A DNA stretch of 64,000 nucleotides, taken from contig OX393571.1 of the NCBI GenBank assembly GCA_947652115.1, positions 19,059,564 to 19,123,563 on the forward strand, read 5' to 3'. The position numbers were made by a program, and so were the translations under genes. The notes under the pieces were generated by a model. It was not told the DNA's origin. It ran no database searches and saw only the letters and a list, made by a program, of their open reading frames with translations. This DNA is from Blastomussa wellsi. Taxonomy: Eukaryota; Cnidaria; Anthozoa; Scleractinia; Plerogyridae. Positions 20,241 through 29,297 of the stretch are shown here, one piece after another. How positions within the stretch are numbered: position 1 is the stretch's first letter; every line of letters begins with the position of its first letter.

Positions 20241-20489
20241 CACCATGGCTTTCTCGCCCGCACAGTCGTGGTAGAAAATGGATTGGCATCGGCCTTGAGA
20301 ACTCTACAGCGTGTGCTTACACAAGAGAACGTCATGAGAGATATCCGTCTTAAACGTTACTACGAGAAACCAACAATAAAGAGGCGACGAGTGAAGTATG
20401 AAAGTGCGCTCAGGTTATACAATTCTGAGATGAAGAGAAAAGTGGACTTTCTCATGGCAAAGCAAAGAAAAGAGACTCCCTGGACTTGA
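20235..20489 (+). CDS. MRPS21: Mitochondrial ribosomal protein S21 (bS21m), single exon
   Basis: Component of the mitochondrial small ribosomal subunit, the bS21 homologue. The 84-aa product reads FLARTVVVENGLASALRTL, DIRLKRYYEKPTIKRRR and RLYNSEMKRKVDFLMAKQRK. It is colinear with the human 87-aa protein (ARTV, AYRTLNRIL, RRYYEKP, YN.EM.RK..FLM..). An in-frame ATG at 20208 would add nine residues, but the ATG at 20235 (MAHHGFLART) matches the family's start and lies in the AAGATGGC motif. There is no intron. It is basic throughout, as expected for an rRNA-binding protein. A poly(A) signal follows at 20674. It diverges from CZIB. Confidence 0.95.
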   Translation: MAHHGFLARTVVVENGLASALRTLQRVLTQENVMRDIRLKRYYEKPTIKRRRVKYESALRLYNSEMKRKVDFLMAKQRKETPWT

Positions 20490-20673
20490 AGATAGTTTTC
20501 TCTAGCTGAAACTTTTTACTCAGTGGTGAACAATCATTCAACTCATGTCATGATTTGACGTTCAGTGGGAACGATGTTGGACTGTTTTTTACTTCTGTTT
20601 GATTAACAAAGTGAACTGAATTACTATACCATATCAAGTTTATGGGTAATGCGTGATATCTTGTACACAGCGA

Positions 20674-20679
20674 AATAAA
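20674..20679 (+). promoter_or_regulatory. Poly(A) signal of MRPS21
   Basis: AATAAA about 185 bases after the MRPS21 stop codon, the first canonical hexamer downstream. Confidence 0.6.
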
Positions 20680-20924
20680 GGCTTGGAAAAAAAGGGCGAC
20701 AAAAGTTGGAAAGGAACTATTCTCTGAATACCTTGAAGAAAAAAATATTCAGGACATGGGAGAGAGAAAGAGGATTAGCAGACAAGGAGCCCAGACTGAC
20801 CACTTTTACTTCTATTTACAATCATTGTCCAATCAGAAGCTGCAGACAGCTTCCAGTTGGCTTCTGATTGGATTAAGGGTCCATTAACGAGCCATTGCAA
20901 GGCAGCTGCCTAAGAGAAATTCAA

Positions 20925-21462
20925 GGGAGCCCTTTGGGCTTCCAAAATTACAGTGCAGCTACCGGGGTCACCCAGACAAAGTTAATCAATCACAAAGCAG
21001 AACGGAAACAATAGATTTTAGCATTTTTCTTAACTTCAGCCAATGAAATGTTGAGTACAGAACAATGAAATTTCAACTTGCTTGTTCGCCACAAAAACAG
21101 ATCGATACAAATCAATTTCTATTGCAGCCCATTTGAACTTGAGTAGTTGTGGGAGCAACATTTGGAAGGTAAATATTAGCGATGTTTATGAAAGAGAGGT
21201 TTGCCCATTCTATAACCAGGACTCTGTTTTAGTAGCAACTCACGGTCATCTTCATTGGGCGTGGCCGACGCGGAACTTCAAAGCTCTATTTTGTGGCAAA
21301 AATGTTGTGGAATCCAAAAAATAAAATTGCATAAAAACCCTGAAGGCCATATAAACGAAAAATGCTAAAATCTATTGTTTCCATTCTGCTTTGTGATTAG
21401 TTTACTTCGACTGGGTGACCCTGGTAACAGTAGCCGCACTGTAAAAGTTGGGAGCCCAAGCC
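20925..21462. mobile_element. TIR element about 540 bp with long inverted arms
   Basis: Arms of about 105 bp: GGGAGCCC, GGGTCACCCAG, CACAAAGCAGAA and CAATAGATTTTAGCATTTTT on the left recur inverted on the right as AAAAATGCTAAAATCTATTG, TTCTGCTTTGTG, CTGGGTGACCC and GGGAGCCCAAG. The frame in the 250-bp middle has no known domain. Confidence 0.85.
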
Positions 21463-21824
21463 ACAATTTTGGGAGCCCAGAATTAATCATTTACAGATTA
21501 ATTAATTCATTAATTAGCACCATTTCCTGTGTATACAGTAAGAACCTTGCATATCTTGGTAAAATGTAACAATCACATTTGTATCAATGAAAACACAAAC
21601 ATATTCCGTATTTATTTACAGTTGTTTACTTTTACTGGTGACTGTTACCTGGACGAAAATGAATTAAAATCTGAACCAAGAATGAAAGCCAAAACAGGAT
21701 ATTTCCAGTCTAAACATAAATAGGGATTTCTCAATGACATTCGGCATCTATGTATACAAGTCGAGCAGTAGATTTGTCTTGAATGCAAGTACTGGTACTA
21801 CTAATACTAATAGCAGAGCATTAT

Positions 21825-22118
21825 CAGGGTTCATACCCCTATTCACAGACAAATTTTCAGGACTTTTCCAGGCCATTTCCAGGACTCATATTGAATTTTC
21901 CAGGACTCCAAAATTCACATTAAACCCTTTTTCTTGCAAGATCCCAATATAAATTCTCCCACCTGTAAGCCTCACATTTCTTATAAAGTTAGATTTAGAT
22001 TCTTATTTAGTCAGATTTCCGGGACTTTCCAGGACCTGTAATCTTTTTCCAGGACTTTCCAGTCATAGAAAATGCCATTATAAAACTCCAGGACTTTCCA
22101 GGACCCATACGAACCCTG
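21825..22118. mobile_element. hAT-like MITE with CAGGGTTC ends and internal CCAGGACTTT repeats
   Basis: The terminal CAGGGTTCATAC and GTATGGGTCC...GAACCCTG (inverted CAGGGTTCGTA) ends resemble hAT TIRs. Inside, TTTCCAGGACT-type units repeat near both ends in mirrored order. An 8-bp target duplication is not clear. Confidence 0.75.
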
Positions 22119-22599
22119 ATTATTCTCATATAACATCATCATTTGTAGTTAGTTCAGAGTTATTTCAGGTGTCGGGGTCCCTCAGGGTTTGCTGTTGCAG
22201 GAACATCAGTTTCCAAACAGAATTGCTCTGTAAATTATAATAAGAACCCTGAATTGATTACTTTTTTATCTTTATTGTATACTTTTTTCACCTTGTGACA
22301 ATTTTATTTGAAATTGTTTTCTCTCATTTAGATTTAATTTACTTCAATTTACTTTAATTTACTGTTTGCATTATTATTCACGTTCATATCTTGACCCGCC
22401 TCGACTAGCTTTGCAGCTATTTGCAGTTCAAGCCCTTCTAACCTCCTTATAATCTGTTAATAAATAACAATAAATAACGATGATGACTGTGAAACAATGT
22501 ATAACAATACAACAATTTATTCAATTCAGTTTGTGCTGTCCAGAGTAATCAAATAACAATGTTAGACCACTATATTTTGGCTGCCATTAATTACCTACT

Positions 22600-22763
22600 A
22601 GAAGATGGATATCCATGTTCTATAAGAAAATAATGCCCACTTGAGGTCTAGAAAAGCTGCTAGTGAATGCCCGAGCCGTTAGGCGTGGGCATTCAGCTGC
22701 TTTTCTAGGCCTCAAAAGGGCATTATTTTGTTATAGGACATTTGGGAAACCCATCTTCCAGCT
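22600..22763. mobile_element. Hairpin MITE (apical-loop type E)
   Basis: AAAATAATGCCCACTTGAGG and CCTCAAAAGGGCATTATTTT form the stem and AGAAAAGCTGC / GCAGCTTTTCT continue it. The G+C-rich apex holds GCCCGAGCCGTTAGGCGTGGGC. The outer ends GAAGATGG / CCATCTTC pair as well. Confidence 0.8.
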
Positions 22764-24340
22764 GGTTTAGAATATAGCCTTAAAAAATCCTTAAAAATCA
22801 CCGAATTTACGCACGCGGGCAGCCTTGTTCGTATTTCTGGCACTCGCTGCTCAATAGCTCGTCCACATTTTTGTCTCCCCTGTCACCTGAACTTATTTCA
22901 TTAATAGTTGTTTTAGCAGCCATAATAAAGGAAATAAAAAGACAACTTTAAAAGATTGTTGCCGCCATTTTTTTTTTTTCAATTCGCAACGGAACATAAA
23001 CTACATCCGGGGTACTGGGCTTCTATGGTTTTTGCCCATGTTCTATTAAAAATAAAGCCCGCTAAGATTCCATGGTGAGCATACAGGGCTATATTTTAAT
23101 GTAAAATAATGTGTCTTGTCTTTTGACTCCTTTCTGTTCTGCTTGGCTGTTTACCCAAAGTCAACATAAGGCAATTAGTCAAGTTGTTAAAGATTAAAAT
23201 ATGCTTTTGTAAGGCATGATGTCATATGGCATCACACTTGAACCAAGTTTCAATTGGGTATCAAAAAACCAAAACCAAAATATTTTCTACTTTTGCCAAT
23301 TACAAAGGATGGAGACAATCCAATCATCCAACCAGTTACTCAAAGTAATTACATGTATTGGACCCAAAGTGTGGGAAAATATGCACGCATGAGTCATGGC
23401 TGGTGTTGGTTTTACTTCTGGTGTCACTGGTTGAAAAAAAGGTTTTTAGACCAATCACTAAGCTACGGAAGCCGAAAAGGGACAATCGTCCCACGTACGC
23501 CGATGGCAGGATGTTTCAATGTTCCAAAATTTGCCTTCCACGTTTATGGCAGACCATAGCACTGCTCAAATTCCAAACTCTCCTCTCTTTTGGATGCAAT
23601 ATATATATATAAAAATATTTTTGGATTTGACAAGGATTTTTGGATTGTAAACTATTTTCGTATTCGTGAAAATTTATTTTTGGATCCAATAATTGTATAA
23701 AGATTTGAAATAGTTTTTTTAGATTTGACAAACTTTCTAACAAGGTTTTGCAAAAAATATTACGATTTGAAATATTTATTTGGATTTGAAAATTATTTTT
23801 GGATTGTCCCTTCTTGGCTTCCGTACTAAGCAAAGTAAATGCAAAACCAAAGCAGCTGGCATGCAAGCTGGGGGTTAGCCAACCTTGTCCCCAGGGCCAT
23901 CTGCGGCCCGAGAGGCGTTTCCATACTGATGATGTTAACAAATAATTAGATTTCCAGAATATAATTACACCACAAAAACCACTGGTGTCAAAATTTGTTT
24001 ATCTGTTACCAACATGCAATGGCATGTTCTTTCTTTACTTCTTAATTCAGGTCGTTCTTTAAGCATGATCATGATCATGATCATTTGTTGTTGTTGTTAA
24101 GCCCACCCAGTCTACCTTTAGTGTGTAATAATATCCAGCTTCTATTTTCGTTGGAGGAGTTATATTTCACATACATAATTTATGCAAATTGCCTAGTTGA
24201 CCAATGAGCATTCATGACCAGATTCAGGACGGGGCTACGTCATCAGTATGGAATTTTAGGTGGTAAATCGCAGACTCTGTCTTACGAAATGCCTCTCAGG
24301 CCGGGAGCGAAGATGACAGCTGTACTCGTAGGCTAGCTGG
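22764..24340. other. Intergenic DNA with one TIR element
   Basis: No gene seen. It holds the element at 23464-23825 and a short (ATGATC)n tract near 24066. The remainder is AT-rich and unrecognised. Confidence 0.5.
23464..23825. mobile_element. TIR element about 360 bp with internal TTTTGGATTTG repeats
   Basis: The ends TACGGAAGCCGAAAAGGGAC and GTCCCTTCTTGGCTTCCGTA are inverted. The right half is made of degenerate TTTTTGGATTTGA-like units. The open frames over it are by-products. Confidence 0.85.
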
Positions 24341-24802
24341 GAGTTTACCTCTGTGTAAGAACCTGTTACTTTTTCTTTGTTTTTGAGCTATTGTTTCTCA
24401 TCTGTATTGTTTCAAAGTAATTTGTTTTGTTTGTTCTTTGTTTTACGTCAGGGACAGCGGAGCCGGGGGGGCTGGGGGGGGCTTCAGCCCCCCCACTTTT
24501 TACAACAATGACAATTTTTTGTTTTAGTACAGGGTTCGTATTTACAAAACTTCCAAAATATTGCTGTAGTACAAAAAGTACCTGTCATTTTACACTTATC
24601 CAGGTTGTCTTTTTTTAAGAAATATCATGGAGAACGCTGAAAAAACCATTTCCGAGTCTCTAGATTTCCCCAGACCCCCCCCCAGAAAGTTGCACAACCG
24701 GCGCTCATTTTCAAGCCCCCCCCCCCTCACTCTCAAATACGCTCCGCCGTCCCTTTACGTCACTAGTGAGTTTCACAGGTTCTTATACCGAGGATGAGCC
24801 CA
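24341..24802. mobile_element. Family B MITE interrupted by another element
   Basis: The ends TTTACCTCTGTGTAAGAACC and GGTTCTTATACCGAGG match the TIRs of the uninterrupted copy at 7020-7180. Flanking sequence GTTCTTTGTTTTACGTCA matches that copy in inverse up to the insertion point. Confidence 0.85.
24451..24753. mobile_element. Nested element, 303 bp, TIR GGGACRGCGGAGC, 9-bp target duplication
   Basis: Inverted ends GGGACAGCGGAGC and GCTCCGCCGTCCC, flanked on both sides by TTTACGTCA (24442-24450 and 24754-24762). The host element at 7020 carries this 9-mer once, so insertion and duplication are proven within the window. A 9-bp duplication is typical of Mutator-like elements. The interior has G and C runs (CCGGGGGGGCTGGGGGGGGC) and no protein. 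Confidence 0.9.
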
Positions 24803-24967
24803 AGTTGGGGCGAGGTTTCAGTCTGGTGCAAGTGCTGTTCTTTGTCATAGCCCTATTTGTTTCTCTTAGCTGGCGTTGGCACAAAAAAACAAGGGGCTCT
24901 GGGAACATAGGATTTTCCAAAAAAAAATATGAATTGACAGAAGTCAAAATGTTCACCGGCCGTCACA

Positions 24968-25376
24968 TAGACCCTTTTCATAAATGGCTGCCAATTTAAA
25001 ATTCTTTTGTATGCATTCAAATTAGCCTCACTAAACTCGTTTGGGAGTAAAAATTCTTTTGAATTATCAACTAAAAAACGAGGTTAGTCAGGCTAATTTT
25101 GAGCCCCTCCCAGGGGTTTTAGGGAACACGGGAACTGTAGTATTTATTTTCAGGGAACAGGGGATATTTTCAAATTATTTTCAGGGAACAGGGGAACTCT
25201 TGACTAGATTGTTGGGATCATTTTGGGAACAAGGGGTTTTAGTAATGGGGAACAAGGGATAAAATCCAAAAAGGTTAAGGGATCTTGGGAACATGCACCC
25301 CCCCCCCCTGGGAGGGGCTCAATTTTAATATTTACAAAAGAATTTATAATTGGCAGCCATTTATGAAAAGGGTCTA
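24968..25376. mobile_element. TIR element (family F) interrupted by another element
   Basis: The ends TAGACCCTTTTCATAAATGG and CCATTTATGAAAAGGGTCTA are perfect inverted repeats. An uninterrupted 187-bp copy lies at 54752-54938. Confidence 0.9.
25101..25320. mobile_element. Nested 220-bp element, TIR GAGCCCCTCCCAGGGG, 6-bp target duplication
   Basis: Inverted ends GAGCCCCTCCCAGGGG and CCCTGGGAGGGGCTC, flanked by AATTTT on both sides (25095-25100, 25321-25326). The empty site in the copy at 54752-54938 (inverse orientation) has AATTTT once. Inside are several GGGAACA(G/A)GGG units. No protein. Confidence 0.9.
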
Positions 25377-26225
25377 TTGCAACACATAACATGTAGAAAG
25401 ATCAATACTAAATACATGAAGTCCAGAAGTCCCAGAACTGGAAATCCCATAATACCCCCAGACCCCTCCGGAGAAACGAAAAGGGCAATGGAGACGCGCA
25501 CGAGAATGTCTACATTCATTTTTTTTGTTGGTCACTGAAGCACTTCCTACCATGACCTGTAATAGATTTTCATTGGACACCAAGATTGAAATAGAATCTT
25601 CGAGGAAAAGGTGAGAATAAAGAGTTTTCCTGCTTATATTTTAGTACGACGTTCAGTTTTGCCTTATACTAAGAAAACATTTCACATTTCATTCTTCTTT
25701 TTTCTCTTTGTTTATGATATAGATAGTGCATAAATACCTAGGATAGTGTGAATAAAGGATTGATTGCTTGATTGATTGATTGAAACACCCACGAAACGTG
25801 CAGTTGACCGTGGAATCGTTTCTTCTTGTGCTTAGTGGTACCGCACCATAGTTTTCACGGAGCATATACTCTAGCATAAACGTACAACACAGCAGCGGAG
25901 CTAGCGATAAGTGGCTGCTGTGGCAAAAATGTTTAGTTATCACTTCTAAAAATAACGTTATAATCACAATTTTATTCACAAAATATATACATAAATATCT
26001 CACTATGATCTTAAGTATAACGATTGACTTTCTTTTCTGTGGCATCGTTCTAGGAATGTTGAAAAACTAAATACATACAACCTGTACTAAATATGAAGTC
26101 AACTTAGTCTATTTTAATATACGGGGGCGGCAATAATCAAGTCCGGTGGCAGTAATCGAATTATCACCTCAAATGGTAGACAAAAAGCAAAACGCAAAAT
26201 GTCTTTTTGCATACATTATAATAAT

Positions 26226-26380
26226 CCCGCGAACAAAATCGAACTTAATCGAACGCGATCGTTCGATTAAGTTCGATTGTGTTCGGCAATCAAACACGGA
26301 ACTTTTTATTGAGTTCGATTATCGAACTAATCGAACATAATCGGATTGAACTGTTCGATTTTGTTCAATTATGTCCGGAA
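26226..26380. mobile_element. MITE built of TCGAAC / GTTCGA units, copy 1
   Basis: The ends CCCGCGAACAAAATCGAAC and TTCGATTTTGTTCAATTATG(TCCGG) are inverted. Between them the hexamer (A)TCGAA(C/T) and its complement recur about ten times. Copy 2 is at 26960-27107. Confidence 0.75.
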
Positions 26381-26959
26381 TGAACATATACGGCAAGAAT
26401 CCAATGAGTTAGGTGGATTGCGTCTTAGAATGTTTGATAAGTGTAACGGATACAAAACCATCTATTCCAACACAGAACAGAATATCAATTCCTATGCTCT
26501 TCACGAGTATCATTCATATTTCTAATCTCGCATCAACATAACTATAGTTATAGATTTTGTAATGGTTTTTGGAGTTCAGAGTTTTTTTCTGTTCAGTGTT
26601 GTGCTTCTTTTCACTTTGGGCCGGCTAGCATAATGCAACAAAAAGGCCACGGGTTGATATTTTAGTCCTTGCCGATACTGCTAACGGAACAAAAAGACGG
26701 TGAAAGTATTCAGCACTTTCTTTACTAGTTACTGTTTTCTTTTCAAGGCCGAAATTAATATTCTCAATGACTAAATAAAGTCTCCATTGTGACCTCGCCA
26801 GCTTACTACCGCGTGCTCTGTTTATCTGTTTACCAGCTACCCTTTTCATGCATAGCTTCCTCTGTCACTGTTTGAGCTTCTCAAGTCTTTGAAGCGCGGT
26901 GAAAAACGTCGCGTGGGCCAAGACTGGGCGTTCATGGTAAAGCTAACACAGCAATCAAG
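26381..26959. other. Intergenic DNA between two TCGAAC elements, nothing recognised
   Basis: No gene seen. The minus-strand frame at 26625-26849 has no known domain or splice support. Confidence 0.4.
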
Positions 26960-27107
26960 AGTTCTGAAATAGAACGTTTGATCGATTGTGTTCGATTGGC
27001 AATTTTTTTCTGTGGCTTTGATTGGTGTCGGCAGTCGAACTCAATCGTTTTTTTTTTTTTTTCGATTGAATTTCGATTTGCGGATGTTCGATTAGTTATG
27101 CCGGGAA
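26960..27107. mobile_element. MITE built of TCGAAC / GTTCGA units, copy 2
   Basis: Holds GATCGATTGTGTTCGATTGG, CAGTCGAACTCAATCG, a T run and GATGTTCGATTAGTTATGCC. It is a rearranged relative of copy 1. The paired short frames on both strands reflect its symmetry. Confidence 0.7.
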
Positions 27108-27393
27108 TATACATGGCCGTATGGACACATGGACCGGGCGTGGTTGTTGAAGAGGGTAAAATCGTAACCCGAGATTATCTTCCTAACACGAGATTAAAAT
27201 TTAACCTCTGGTTTAGCTCTAATTTAACCATCTTTTGAACAACGTGACGGGCCCCGTAGTGTACTGAAGCAAGTCAACATAACAACCGAACAGGAAGGCA
27301 CTTACAGTGTTTACTGGATAGTTTGTACTTGATCGTGTTTCACAGTGCCTGAGAGGAACTGAGGCAATTCGCTCGCCTCGGTTCCTCCTCTTT

Positions 27394-27579
27394 AAATATA
27401 ATTTGGGTTTATCAACTGGGTTGAAATGTGAATTGGCCACCGTAAAGAGATTCGAGAGCTGACGTTTCGAGCGTTAGCCCTTCGCACCGACGAAGGGCTA
27501 ACGCTCGAAACGTCAGCTCTCGAATCTCTTTACGGTGGCCAATTCACTTTATCAACTCAGTTGATAAAACCAAATTATA
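27394..27579. mobile_element. Family C hairpin element, full compact copy
   Basis: A near-perfect palindrome: AATTGGCCACCGTAAAGAGA, GAGAGCTGACGTTTCGAGCG and TTAGCCCTTCG, then the mirror image, around a 3-6 base loop. It is bounded by ATAATTTGGGTTTATCAACT and TTGATAAAACCAAATTAT. The adjoining CTTCCCACCGACGCAGCAC is the inverse of the flank at 19325. Confidence 0.9.
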
Positions 27580-27588
27580 ATGTTATAC

Positions 27589-27620
<32 letters not shown>

Positions 27621-27933
27621 CAACTTACCTCCTCTTTCAACCGAATCACATAAAACGACTTGCCATGTTTCAGTTACATGTTTGGCGTTTGCCAATATAA
27701 ATTTGTGAAAATAAATCTACTGATATTCCAAGAAGCTTTTCAGTTCACGCGGAATGTTTAACCGATTTATTCTATATAAAAGAAACTTTATATTATTTTG
27801 ACTCGAGTCAATATGCATTAATACGTTAATTTGTACTTGGCATGTTACTGTTTACTCTGCCGCTGTTCATGCTTTGGTGTATATATGAAAAGATATCTTT
27901 GGCAGCTATGTCACTCATGATACAGTGGCCGCC

Positions 27934-28853
27934 TCATTCTGTTGTGGGTCGGAAGCTCCCTCTGTGCTGGCCCAGTTTCGTGACTCCTCTCTCACCAGCT
28001 ATGTTGTTTTCTAAATGACGTCCGTTATTAAGTGCCTGCCAAGCAGCCAACTCAGGAGCGTTACCACAGTACTAATACGTCTGCAGCAAACCACTGATGC
28101 TGATTTAGATTTAGCGATCGGTGACCCATCGCTGTCTACATCGTCTTGCTTACCTTTAGTTAAGTTGCCTCTGAAATAAACAAATTTACAAGAATAATTG
28201 ATGACGACAAGTCATTAAAACGACCTATTATGTAACTCAGTTAACGTTTTAAATTCCGAGATAGCTGCGTAATTTTGTAAAGCACTATTTGACGTCCACA
28301 CATAAAATGGATACGGCTTCCGTCCACACGTATCCGGTGAAAACGGTCACCGAACACGCAACTTCGAAAATCCTCTCTAGCGTGGATTTTTTTGGAAACG
28401 CCGTTTTCGTTTTTACGTGTGGACGGGGGTAAACGGAACTTTTCGAAAACGATGACGTATCAGTATTGGATCCTGCCCACCCGCGCGAAAGAAAATGGCA
28501 CCACGTGGCTTCCCTTTAAATCTTGCGGGCTCATTTTACCTGCGTTTTGAAATCGTTTCAGCGTTTTCGTGTGGACGGCTGAAAACGATGAAAACGGTAC
28601 GTGTGGACGCGAATTGTTTTGAAAACGGAGAAAATAAGTTGCGTTTTCAAACAAAAACGGATACTTGTGGCCGGTGTCTAAAACTCACCTTTTTTCTGTT
28701 GGCGTTTTCGTTACTTTAAGCACTAGTTTTACACGACTGAAATCTGGCTTTTTTCGTTTTCTCCCTGGGCATCGTCTTCTATGTCTCCTACGACATTTTC
28801 TGCGTTTATTTTTTCTTCTTGGGTTTGGATATGGGGTTCTGACCGTTTTGTAA
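27934..28853 (-). CDS. Possible alternative 3' exons of Tiki encoding a basic tail
   Basis: Exon-like block 28853-28689 has a very good acceptor (TCTGTCTTTCTGTCTCAG) and donor (GTGAGT). It reads YKTVRTPYPNPRRKNKRRKC, then RRRHRRRCPGRKRKKPDF. The vertebrate Tiki tail has a similar Arg/Lys cluster. It joins in phase to the Tiki exon 29413-29323 if GTACGG at 29322 is used as donor. A 17-nt block, 28170-28154 (acceptor TTTATTTCAG, donor GTAAGC), continues in phase as RGNLTK. A weak last exon 28010-27934 then gives GERGVTKLGQHRGSFRPTTE and TGA, for about 469 aa. No transmembrane helix results. The first block is fairly convincing, the last is a guess. Confidence 0.45.
28287..28673. mobile_element. 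GTGTGGACGG / AAAACGG-type MITE
   Basis: Holds many alternating CGTCCACACGTATCC, AAAACGGTCACCG, TTTTCGTTTTTACGTGTGGACGG and AAAACGGATACTTGTGGCC blocks in inverted order. A relative lies at 35571-36190. It sits in the intron between two possible 3' exons of Tiki. Confidence 0.8.
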
Positions 28854-29297
28854 CTGAGACAGAAAGACAGATCAAATATTATTTCAAAACTTCCAAAAGC
28901 CAACAACGTAATTACCGTCAACTTCAATTTTAGCGCGACTCCGTAGTAACGAAAACCGGCTTAGATCAGAACTGGTCATTATTTGACTACCCTGTGTGGC
29001 CTGGACGCGGAAATGGAAGAGAGAAAAGAAACGAGCTCAGTCGGGACAGTTGTTGGCAAGCTGCGCATGAAGCCGGGCACGGGTGGCTTGGATGTTCAGT
29101 GTTATAATGATCACCAATGACGTAAAACAAAAGATTCAAAGCGCAGTAGACAATACAACACTATTAAACAGAAAACAATTAGAATTGTCAATTGTTCTTC
29201 AAATCTCAAGGGAATAGTATACACAATAAACAATATTCAACAGCAACACAATTAACCAAAAATAGCTTCCGCAACCGTGCTCACGCGATGAATTCAC

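Noticed and set aside
23516..23941. 141-codon minus-strand frame
   Set aside because: It lies over the TTTTGGATTTG element; its amino-acid pattern is the translation of the repeat.
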